A DNA stretch of 12,554 nt from Candidatus Eiseniibacteriota bacterium (lineage in GTDB: Bacteria > Eisenbacteria > RBG-16-71-46 > CAIMUX01 > VGJL01): contig WJJW01000252.1 of assembly GCA_014729455.1 (NCBI GenBank), forward strand, positions 1 through 12,554, in the 5' to 3' direction. Shown here piece after piece: positions 7,011 to 12,554 of the stretch; positions within the stretch are counted from its first letter, which is position 1, and every line of letters begins with the position of its first letter. The notes below the pieces were generated by a model. That model made no database searches, was not told where the DNA came from, and saw nothing but the letters and a program-made list of their open reading frames with translations. The translations under genes were made by a program, and so were the position numbers.

Positions 7011-9200
7011 GTGCCGTTTCTCCAGTTCGTCAACGGCGTCTTCCTCGCCGGCCTCGCCGCGGCCGCGTTGCCGATCCTGATCCACCTGTTCAGCCGGCGC
7101 CGGACCCGGACGGTCGCGTTCCCGAGCCTGGAGTTCCTCGAGGAGGTCTCCCGCAAGAAGGTCCGGCGGATCCAGCTCCGGCAGTTCCTGCTGCTGCTCC
7201 TGCGCGTGCTGATCATCGCGCTCTTCGCGCTGGCGATCGCGCGGCCGACCGTCCAGTCGGGGATGGGGGGGATCGGTCGCGGCAATTCGACGGTGGCGAT
7301 CGTCCTCGACAACAGCTTCAGCATGGCCGCGCGGGATCCGGCACGCTCGGATCTCCCGCCGCCGGTCGGGACGGGCGGTTCCGGATCGCCGGTCCCCGAG
7401 GAAGGGACGGTCTACGAGACGGCGAAGCTGCGCGCCCTGGAGATCCTCTCGATGATGCGGGACGGGGATCGGGCGGTGCTCGCGCTCGCCGCCGAACCGG
7501 TCCGCCTGCCGTACGAATCGCCGATCACCGACCTGGGGCTCCTGCGCCGGGAGATCGAACAGGCGCCGCTCTCCGCGCGGCCGGCCGATCTCGCGCGGGC
7601 CGTGGAACGGAGCGCCCGGCTGCTCGCCGAGGGAAGGACGCCGAACCGCGAGCTGTACATCGTCTCCGACTTCCAGCGGATCGACATCGAGACGTGGCGG
7701 GCGGCGCGGGCGGGCGTGGAGGACACCCTCTCCGGCCCGGCCGCCGCGCTTCCGGAGGAGGTCCGGGTCTATCTCGTTCCGGCGCGGGTGCTTCCGGTCG
7801 AGAACCTGGCGATCGAGCGGGTCCGGCTCGACCTCGCCGCGAGCGAGGCGGAGACCGGGGCGCGCCTGTTCGCGACCGTGGCGAACCACTCCGAGCAGGA
7901 GGCGCGCGAGGTCGTCGTCCGAGCGCTGCCGGAAGGCGAGACCGGAGACGCGCTCGGCGAGGCGTACGTGACCGTCCCGCCGGGCGGACGGGCCGATGCG
8001 ACGCTGCTGCTCCGCCGCCTTCCCGAGAGCGGGCGCCTCTCGGTGCGGCTCACGCCCGATCCGCTCTCCTGGGACAACGTCGGCTATCTCGTGACCGAGC
8101 AGCCGGGCCTCCGGCGGATCCTCGTCGTCTCGGGCGCCTCCGATCCGGCGACCGACCCGGGCGTCCGTTTCGTCCGGCTCGCCCTCGATCCGTCCGGCAC
8201 GCAGGAGTTCTTCCAGATCGAGACCGTTTCGGCGGACGATCCCGGCCTGGCCGACCGTCTCGACGCGGACGCGGTCCTGCTCCTCGACGTTCCCCGGCTT
8301 CCGGCGAGCGTCGTGGATCGCCTCGAGCGGTACCGCGCCGAAGGAGGCGGCCTTCTCGTCGTCCTCGGGCAGCGGACCGACCCGCGGACGTACAACACGA
8401 CGATCTTCCCGCGGCTGGCCGAGATCGAGCTGCTCGGGATGCGCGGGGATCCGGACCAGGAGGATCTCTACCGAAGCCTTCGCGTCTCCGCGACGGGACA
8501 TCCGATCTTCGATGGGTTCCCGGCAGGGGCGGGGGCGACGCTCACGTCCGCGCGGTTCCAGCGCGTCCTCGAGGCACGAGCGGGAGACGGGACGCGCGTG
8601 CTCGCGGAGTACTCCGGCGGCCTGCCGGCCCTGATCGAGGACCGCAACGTCCTCGTCATGGCCAGCTCGTTCGACGGCGAGTGGAACGATCTGCCGACCA
8701 GCGGTGCGTTCGTTCCGCTTCTCCACCGCATGCTCGTCTACCTGATCACCGAGGGCTCCGGTGCCGACCGCCGGCGCGTCGGAACGACGCTGGAGGAGAC
8801 GGTCGATCCGGCACTCCTCGAGAGCCGGACCGCTTTCTTCGTCGATCCGCAGGGTGCGCGGATCCCGGCGGAACGGTCCGAACGGGACGGGAAGGTCCGC
8901 CTCCAGAGCCCGCCGACCACGCTGCCCGGAACCTACCGGCTCGTACGGGAGGATGGGCGGAGACTCGGGCTGTACGCGGTCAACCTCGATCCCCGGGAAT
9001 CGGACCTTCGTCCGGCGCCGGAATCGTGGCTTCCGGCGTTGTTCGATCCGCCGGCGGTGCTGCTCCGTCCGGAAGGGGAGCTGAACCGCGAGCTGATCGA
9101 GGCGCGCTACGGGCGCGAGCTGTGGAGCCTGCTGCTGCTGATCGTGCTCGGGTTGATGGTGGCCGAGTCGCTGATCGGGCGGGGAAAGCTGCTGCCGTAG
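7011..9200 (+). CDS. BatA-type membrane protein: VWA plus glutamine-amidotransferase-like domains
   Basis: 729 residues from GTG 7011, with AGGGA at 7000-7004 overlapping the DUF58 stop. Architecture: N-terminal BatA segment with a membrane helix (about 5-27) and ILIHLFSRRRTRTVAFPSLE (22-41); a second membrane helix at about 57-78 ending in ALAIARP; a VWA-like domain from about 94 with VLDNSFSM (98-105, Asp100/Ser102/Ser104) and RELYIVSDFQR (213-223); a beta-rich middle (about 260-350) that may be Ig/CARDB-like; a glutamine-amidotransferase-like domain (about 366-560) with RRILVVSGASD and YRAEGGGLLVVLG but no obvious Cys-His-Glu triad, so likely non-catalytic; and a final membrane helix (703-722). 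The two N-terminal helices and one C-terminal helix place the domains on one face of the membrane, probably periplasmic for the large middle portion. Family role is envelope-linked and poorly defined. It ends the operon, facing a convergent gene. Confidence 0.92.
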   Translation: MPFLQFVNGVFLAGLAAAALPILIHLFSRRRTRTVAFPSLEFLEEVSRKKVRRIQLRQFLLLLLRVLIIALFALAIARPTVQSGMGGIGRGNSTVAIVLDNSFSMAARDPARSDLPPPVGTGGSGSPVPEEGTVYETAKLRALEILSMMRDGDRAVLALAAEPVRLPYESPITDLGLLRREIEQAPLSARPADLARAVERSARLLAEGRTPNRELYIVSDFQRIDIETWRAARAGVEDTLSGPAAALPEEVRVYLVPARVLPVENLAIERVRLDLAASEAETGARLFATVANHSEQEAREVVVRALPEGETGDALGEAYVTVPPGGRADATLLLRRLPESGRLSVRLTPDPLSWDNVGYLVTEQPGLRRILVVSGASDPATDPGVRFVRLALDPSGTQEFFQIETVSADDPGLADRLDADAVLLLDVPRLPASVVDRLERYRAEGGGLLVVLGQRTDPRTYNTTIFPRLAEIELLGMRGDPDQEDLYRSLRVSATGHPIFDGFPAGAGATLTSARFQRVLEARAGDGTRVLAEYSGGLPALIEDRNVLVMASSFDGEWNDLPTSGAFVPLLHRMLVYLITEGSGADRRRVGTTLEETVDPALLESRTAFFVDPQGARIPAERSERDGKVRLQSPPTTLPGTYRLVREDGRRLGLYAVNLDPRESDLRPAPESWLPALFDPPAVLLRPEGELNRELIEARYGRELWSLLLLIVLGLMVAESLIGRGKLLP

Positions 9201-9210
9201 GATGAGGATG

Positions 9211-9228
9211 GGACCGCGGGGACCGCGG
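9211..9228. repeat. Two tandem copies of GGACCGCGG between convergent genes
   Basis: GGACCGCGG occurs at 9211-9219 and again at 9220-9228, in the 48-base gap between the BatA-type gene and the antiporter gene. GGCC 9233-9236 can pair with GGCC 9246-9249. This may form a GC-rich structure aiding bidirectional termination, but there is no T run. Confidence 0.5.
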
Positions 9229-9248
9229 GGGCGGCCGGGGCGCCGGGC

Positions 9249-10283
9249 CTACCAGGAAGCCAGCAGGACCAGCGATGCGAGGTAGAGCGCGAGCACGAGG
9301 AAGCTCTCGAACCCGATGTTCGCGATCCCCCGCTTTTCGCGACGGAGCAGGCCGAGCAGGAGGATCCCGGTCAGGGTCGCCGTCAGCGCGAGCAAGAAGA
9401 GCTGCCGGTCGGTGAACGCGCCGTAGATCGAGCCTTGCCGGTAGGCGAGATCCGAGGTGGCGACGAAGAGGACGTCGAACGTGTTCCCGCCGATGATGTT
9501 TCCGACCGCCAGCGTGAGTGCGCCGGCCCGCACCGCCGCCAGGCAGGTCACCAGCTCCGGAAGCGAAGTGGCCACGGCCGTGAACAGCGCCCCCACCACC
9601 GTCTCGGAGAGTCCGGTCCGGGCGGAGAGGATCAGACCGCTGCGGGCGACGAGATACCCTCCCAGAGCCACGACGAGTCCGAGCCAGCAGAACCGGAGCC
9701 AGAGACGGGCGGTCGATCGTCCCGCGCGGTTCGCCCCCGGATCGGGTACGTCCGGGACCGTTTCGGGGGTCGGGCTCGCCCGCCACGTCACCTTTCGCCG
9801 GGCCGTTCCGATCATCCGGACCCCGAAGAAGTAGGCGAGGAACAGCACGATCGATCCCGGATGGATCGCGAACAGGGAGGTCTGGGGAGCGGTGGCGAAC
9901 AGGCCGACCCCCATCAGGAGCACGATCAGGAGCGCTCCCTGCATCATGTTCGGCAGCGAGGCGGCGGCGTGCTCCAGGTTTGCCTTGCGGTAGAAGATGT
10001 CCGCGATCGCGAGAAAGGCCGTCTGCGCGGCGATCCCCCCCAGCGCGTTGCTGATCGAGAGCTCGGCGTGCCCGTCCGCGGCGGCGGTGATCGAGGTGAC
10101 GATCCCCGGCAGGGAGGTCCCCAGCCCGAGGAAGACCGCCCCGAAGATCGCCTCGCCCCAGCCGGTCGCGTCGGCGAGGCGATCGGCCACGCGGGCGATC
10201 CGGGTCCCGGCGACGGCGATCGTGACGGCGGCCGCCAGGAACACCACGAGGACCATCTCGAGCGGGAGGGTTGTCAGGTTCAT
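9249..10283 (-). CDS. CaCA-family sodium/calcium antiporter with asymmetric alpha-repeats
   Basis: Predicted inner-membrane cation exchanger. The 344-residue product is taken from the ATG whose first base is 10283. A TTG at 10325 would add 14 residues but lies inside a good -35 element, so it is unlikely. About ten hydrophobic segments are visible, split by a hydrophilic loop at about 160-192. The second alpha-repeat is canonical: ATSLPELVT (238-246, Glu243) and GNIIGGNTFD (261-270). The first repeat reads GTSLPGIVT (55-63) with Gly60 where Glu is standard, and SNALGGIAAQT (78-88) with Ile where the second Asn is expected. By family structure (NCX_Mj) those positions bind the cation, so ion choice or stoichiometry may differ. 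The change may typify a subfamily rather than be a defect, since the rest of the protein is intact. It is convergent with the trio upstream and divergent from the kinase. Confidence 0.9.
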   Translation of the reverse strand: MNLTTLPLEMVLVVFLAAAVTIAVAGTRIARVADRLADATGWGEAIFGAVFLGLGTSLPGIVTSITAAADGHAELSISNALGGIAAQTAFLAIADIFYRKANLEHAAASLPNMMQGALLIVLLMGVGLFATAPQTSLFAIHPGSIVLFLAYFFGVRMIGTARRKVTWRASPTPETVPDVPDPGANRAGRSTARLWLRFCWLGLVVALGGYLVARSGLILSARTGLSETVVGALFTAVATSLPELVTCLAAVRAGALTLAVGNIIGGNTFDVLFVATSDLAYRQGSIYGAFTDRQLFLLALTATLTGILLLGLLRREKRGIANIGFESFLVLALYLASLVLLASW

Positions 10284-10296
10284 CCGAGTTGGCGTG

Positions 10297-10325
10297 AGGA
10301 TAGGGACCCCACGAAGCGGATTCAA
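10297..10325 (-). promoter_or_regulatory. Sigma70-type promoter of the antiporter gene
   Basis: Read on the - strand: TTGAAT (10325-10320), exactly 17 bases, then TATCCT (10302-10297). Each hexamer matches four of six consensus positions. The start point would fall near 10290, giving a leader of only a few bases before ATG 10283, which lacks a Shine-Dalgarno. The mRNA may therefore be nearly leaderless. The element overlaps the upstream TTG, arguing against that start. Confidence 0.55.
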
Positions 10326-10348
10326 ACCGGTCCGCCGGTCCGGGGCTG

Positions 10349-10357
10349 TGCTATCCT
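10349..10357 (+). promoter_or_regulatory. Extended -10 promoter candidate for the kinase gene
   Basis: TGC-TATCCT is an extended -10 (TGN plus hexamer) with the same TATCCT hexamer as the divergent antiporter promoter. No good -35 sits 16-18 bases upstream, which extended -10 promoters can tolerate. It would start a transcript near 10364, about 63 bases before the kinase start. Confidence 0.4.
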
Positions 10358-10426
10358 GGCCGATGCCCGCTCGGCCGGTGAACCGCGCGGGGATGCAGCG
10401 GCCCGATCGGCCGCCGGGGGACGACG

Positions 10427-11164
10427 TTGGCGCGGAAGATCGCGAGCTCGAGTACGATCGACAGATTCGACCTCCCTCCAGGCACCCGGCTCACGCGAAA
10501 GTACGAAGTCTTGACGAAGCTCGGCGGGGGTTGGGAAGGAGAGGTCTACAAGATCATCGAGATCCGCACCGGGATCGAGCGTGCCGCCAAGCTCTTCTAC
10601 CCGCACCGCAACCCGAAGAGCAAGGCCTCGACCCGCTACGCCAAGAAGCTCCACAAGCTGCGCCACTGCCCGATCCTGATCCAGTACCATACCGAGGAGA
10701 CGATCCTCTACCGCCGGACCCCGGTCACCGCGCTGATCTCCGAGTACGTCGAGGGGGAGATCCTGACCGACTTCCTGCTGCGCTTTCCGGGGCGACGCAT
10801 GCGGCCGTTCGTCGGCCTGCACCTGCTCCACGCCCTCGCCTGCGGGATCGAGCAGGTCCACCTCCTCAACGAGTACCACGGGGATCTGCACGCCGATAAC
10901 GTGATCGTCCGCCGGTTCGGGCTCGGCTTCGACCTCAAGGTCCTCGACCTGTTCCACTGGGCGACGCCGAAGACCGAGAACCGCCAGGACGATATCTGCG
11001 ACCTGCTCCGGATCTTCTACGACGCGCTGGGCGGCGCCCGGACCTACGCGGGCCATCCCCCCGCGATCAAGGAAATCCTGGGCGGCATGAGGCGCTCGCT
11101 CATCCTGAAGCGGTTCCGGACCGTCTCCCAGCTCCGCAAGCATCTCGAGACGATGCGCTGGTGA
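10427..11164 (+). CDS. Small stand-alone protein-kinase-like protein
   Basis: A 245-residue soluble protein with a minimal kinase core and no extra sensor or membrane domain. Visible: glycine-rich loop KLGGGWEGEVYK (31-42), probable ATP-anchoring Lys55 in ERAAKLFY, hinge-like ISEYVEGEIL (104-113), catalytic loop YHGDLHADNVIV (150-161) with Asp153 and Asn158, and metal-binding Asp174 in KVLDLFHW in place of the usual DFG. The HGDxHxDN loop is more like aminoglycoside/small-molecule kinases than the HRDxxxxN of classical Ser/Thr kinases, so the substrate is open. The key Lys/Asp/Asn/Asp set is present, so activity is likely. The start is TTG 10427, the first start after an in-frame stop at 10379; it has only a GGGGG stretch upstream. 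The gene stands alone on its strand, divergent from the antiporter, which could hint at linked regulation. Confidence 0.82.
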   Translation: MARKIASSSTIDRFDLPPGTRLTRKYEVLTKLGGGWEGEVYKIIEIRTGIERAAKLFYPHRNPKSKASTRYAKKLHKLRHCPILIQYHTEETILYRRTPVTALISEYVEGEILTDFLLRFPGRRMRPFVGLHLLHALACGIEQVHLLNEYHGDLHADNVIVRRFGLGFDLKVLDLFHWATPKTENRQDDICDLLRIFYDALGGARTYAGHPPAIKEILGGMRRSLILKRFRTVSQLRKHLETMRW

Positions 11165-11172
11165 GGGCCGGA

Positions 11173-11209
11173 AGATCCGGCCGGCTTGCCGGAACGAAGC
11201 TCCGGATCT
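11173..11209 (+). terminator. Hairpin just after the kinase gene, possible terminator
   Basis: AGATCCGG (11173-11180) and CCGGATCT (11202-11209) form a perfect eight-base inverted repeat starting nine bases after the kinase stop. The loop itself contains CCGGCTTGCCGG (11181-11192), a second small stem. No T run follows, so termination efficiency is uncertain. Confidence 0.4.
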
Positions 11210-11257
11210 CGGGGGGGCATCCGCCGGGCGTCCAACAATCCGTTGCCGGACGGTCGA

Positions 11258-11287
11258 TTGTCGTCCCCCGCATCGGGCACGGATCCT
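11258..11287 (+). promoter_or_regulatory. Weak promoter candidate before the transglycosylase gene
   Basis: TTGTCG (11258-11263), an 18-base spacer and GATCCT (11282-11287) lie 16 bases before ATG 11304. The -10 is poor, so this is only the best-looking candidate in the 139-base gap. Confidence 0.22.
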
Positions 11288-11303
11288 GCGACGTCGTGGG
11301 GCG

Positions 11304-12251
11304 ATGGAGCGTTTCCGTAGAGCGATTCGGCTGGCCCTCTGGATCGCGGCGGGGTTGACGGCGGTCGGTCCCCGGCCGGTCGCCGCCGATCCCCCGGTCC
11401 CGGACCCGTTCGCGTTCCCGGAGAACCACCCGGCCGTACGCGCCCACCTCGAGGAGCTGCGGACCGACCGCCGGGAGACCTTCCAGGCGCTGCTCGATCG
11501 GGCCGGACCGTACCTTCCGATGATCCGGACCGAGCTGGCCCGGGCCGATCTTCCCGAGGAGCTCTCCTATCTGCCGTTGATCGAGAGCGGCTTCTCGAAC
11601 CGGGCGGTCAGCCCGGTCGGAGCGGCGGGGATGTGGCAGCTCATGCCGGAGACGGCGCGCCAGTACGGCTTGCGCGTCGATCGATTCCGGGACGACCGCC
11701 GCGATCCCCGCAAGGCGACCCGGGCGGCGGCGGAGCACCTCTCCTCGCTGATGGACCGCTTCGGCTCCCCTCTGCTCGCGCTCGCCGCCTACAACGCGGG
11801 CGAGGGGCGGATCTCCGGAGGGCTGGACCGGCTGGACGACGGCTCCGCGCTCCGTCCGGAGGAGGCGTTCTTCCGCCTCTCGGAGGCCTCCCTCCTCAGC
11901 GAGGAGACCCGGCGCTACGTTCCCCGGTTCCTCGCCGCCGCGCAAATCGCGCGCGACCCGGCTCGCTTCGGATTCACCCCTCCCGAGATCGGCGGGAAGA
12001 CCGAGGGCCCGGAGGCGCGGGACGTCTCCCCGCGGCGAGAGCGGATCTCGCTGGCCGTGCTTCGCGAGCGGTTCGACGCCCGCCCGCCGCATCGGCCGCT
12101 CCCCGAGCCGAACCACTTGCTGGTCCGAAGGGAGGAGACCCTGGAGGCGATCGCGGAGCGAACCGGCGTCGCGGAGGAAACGATCCGGCGGATCAACCTC
12201 CTCCCGCGCGGATACCGCCTCCGTCCCGGCCAGATCCTCCGGATGCCGTAA
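11304..12251 (+). CDS. MltD-like lytic transglycosylase with C-terminal LysM
   Basis: Exported enzyme expected to cleave the MurNAc-GlcNAc bond of peptidoglycan, giving 1,6-anhydro ends. 315 residues from ATG 11304 (GGGG upstream). The N-terminus is MERFRRAIRLALWIAAG with a VAA|D site near residue 28, a Sec signal peptide without a lipobox Cys, so it is probably periplasmic rather than a lipoprotein as in E. coli MltD. The SLT domain spans about 65-215: catalytic Glu94 in LSYLPLIESGFSNRAVSP, GAAGMWQLMPETARQYGL (106-123), LALAAYNAGEGRI (158-170), and RRYVPRFLAA (203-212). One LysM-like peptidoglycan-binding module covers about 271-315 (HLLVRREETLEAIAERTGV to LRPGQILRMP). E. coli MltD is longer and has more than one LysM. 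It lies just upstream of motA, but the motA promoter candidate suggests separate control. Confidence 0.93.
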   Translation: MERFRRAIRLALWIAAGLTAVGPRPVAADPPVPDPFAFPENHPAVRAHLEELRTDRRETFQALLDRAGPYLPMIRTELARADLPEELSYLPLIESGFSNRAVSPVGAAGMWQLMPETARQYGLRVDRFRDDRRDPRKATRAAAEHLSSLMDRFGSPLLALAAYNAGEGRISGGLDRLDDGSALRPEEAFFRLSEASLLSEETRRYVPRFLAAAQIARDPARFGFTPPEIGGKTEGPEARDVSPRRERISLAVLRERFDARPPHRPLPEPNHLLVRREETLEAIAERTGVAEETIRRINLLPRGYRLRPGQILRMP

Positions 12252-12332
12252 GGCGGCCCCGATCCGGGCGAAAATCCCCCGCGACCGACCGAGAGCTCCC
12301 CGGATCTCCTCCGCCGATCCGATCGAGGGGTC

Positions 12333-12359
12333 TCAAGCCAACCGGTCCCCCACCGATAC
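12333..12359 (+). promoter_or_regulatory. Sigma28 (FliA)-type promoter for motA
   Basis: TCAAGCCA (12333-12340), exactly 11 bases, then ACCGATAC (12352-12359). Compared with the sigma28 consensus TAAAGTTT-N11-GCCGATAA this is 4/8 and 6/8 matches with perfect spacing, just upstream of motA, a classical sigma28 target in enteric bacteria. The expected start point is near 12366, leaving a leader of about 60 bases before ATG 12429. Confidence 0.55.
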
Positions 12360-12417
12360 TTAGGAGAGCGACATGGGGGGGCGAGGAGCACTCGAAGCGA
12401 TTCAGAAGCAATTCAAC

Positions 12418-12421
12418 GGAG
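12418..12421 (+). promoter_or_regulatory. Ribosome binding site of motA
   Basis: GGAG lies seven bases before ATG 12429, supporting that start. A GTG two codons earlier (12425) is in a different frame. Confidence 0.6.
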
Positions 12422-12428
12422 CCGGTGA

Positions 12429-12554
12429 ATGTTCCTCTTGATCGGATTGGCCATCGTGCTCGCGTCCGTGCTCGGGGGCTTCACGATGGCCGGCGGCAAG
12501 GTCCCCGCGCTCTTTCACATCTCCGAGATCCTGATCATCGTCGGAACCGCGATC
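12429..12554 (+). CDS. motA: MotA flagellar stator protein, N-terminal part (cut by window end)
   Basis: The first 42 codons of an inner-membrane protein, starting MFLLIGLAIVLASVLGGFTM and continuing AGGKVPALFHISEILIIVGT. The hydrophobic helix followed by a Gly-Gly-Phe turn, AGGK and a second hydrophobic stretch (ISEILIIVG) is the typical beginning of MotA (PomA-like) stator subunits, which pair with MotB to conduct ions and drive the flagellar motor. The ATG is supported by GGAG at 12418-12421. The rest of the gene and any motB lie beyond the window. The upstream sigma28-type promoter fits a flagellar gene. The fragment is short, so a related MotA/TolQ/ExbB member is possible, but the N-terminus is far more like MotA. 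Confidence 0.82.
   Translation, partial: MFLLIGLAIVLASVLGGFTMAGGKVPALFHISEILIIVGTAI

Noticed and set aside
6671..9205. A + strand frame of about 840 codons overlapping the DUF58 and BatA-type genes
   Set aside because: Arg/Pro/Gly-rich out-of-frame translation; the frame at 7011-9200 has the membrane helices and VWA motif.
10284..10325. A 14-residue N-terminal extension of the antiporter from TTG 10325
   Set aside because: No Shine-Dalgarno, and the TTG is part of a well-matched -35 element.

Overview
The window is GC-rich bacterial DNA (roughly two thirds G+C by eye), densely packed with genes and almost entirely on the + strand. A Sec signal peptide followed by a lytic transglycosylase with a LysM domain, plus the start of a MotA-type flagellar stator gene, points to a motile bacterium with a peptidoglycan wall, probably Gram-negative. 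The gene mix (DUF4912, GH57 branching enzyme, MoxR/DUF58/BatA-type trio) and base composition would fit a lineage such as Eisenbacteria, Acidobacteriota or a deltaproteobacterium-like group. I cannot assign a taxon from sequence alone.

Region 1 (1-4878) looks like an alpha-glucan or storage-polysaccharide operon. It holds the C-terminal end of an unidentified protein, a DUF4912 protein with a Rho-N-like head and a long arginine-rich linker, a GH57 1,4-alpha-glucan branching enzyme with both catalytic residues visible, and an exported protein resembling an (alpha/alpha)6-barrel sugar-acting enzyme. The genes lie 21 and 9 bases apart, then overlap.

Region 2 (4879-9200) starts after a 163-base gap with hairpins and a weak candidate promoter. 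It holds a tight trio: MoxR AAA+ ATPase, DUF58 protein, and a large membrane-anchored BatA-type protein with a VWA domain and a glutamine-amidotransferase-like domain. By family knowledge such trios form a chaperone-like ATPase plus VWA system linked to envelope maintenance or metal insertion into partner proteins. The partner here is not visible.

Region 3 (9201-11164) has a - strand CaCA-family cation antiporter, convergent with the trio. It is divergent from a small soluble protein-kinase-like gene. The shared 143-base gap carries a good sigma70-type promoter for the antiporter and an extended -10 for the kinase. The antiporter has lost the acidic residue of its first alpha-repeat while keeping the second.

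Region 4 (11165-12554) has an MltD-like transglycosylase gene and then the first 42 codons of motA, preceded by a well-spaced sigma28-type flagellar promoter. No tRNA, rRNA, CRISPR array or insertion sequence was seen. The clearest oddities are the antiporter repeat asymmetry, the arginine-rich DUF4912 linker with its GATCGN DNA repeat, the motA promoter, and a marked excess of GATC sites.
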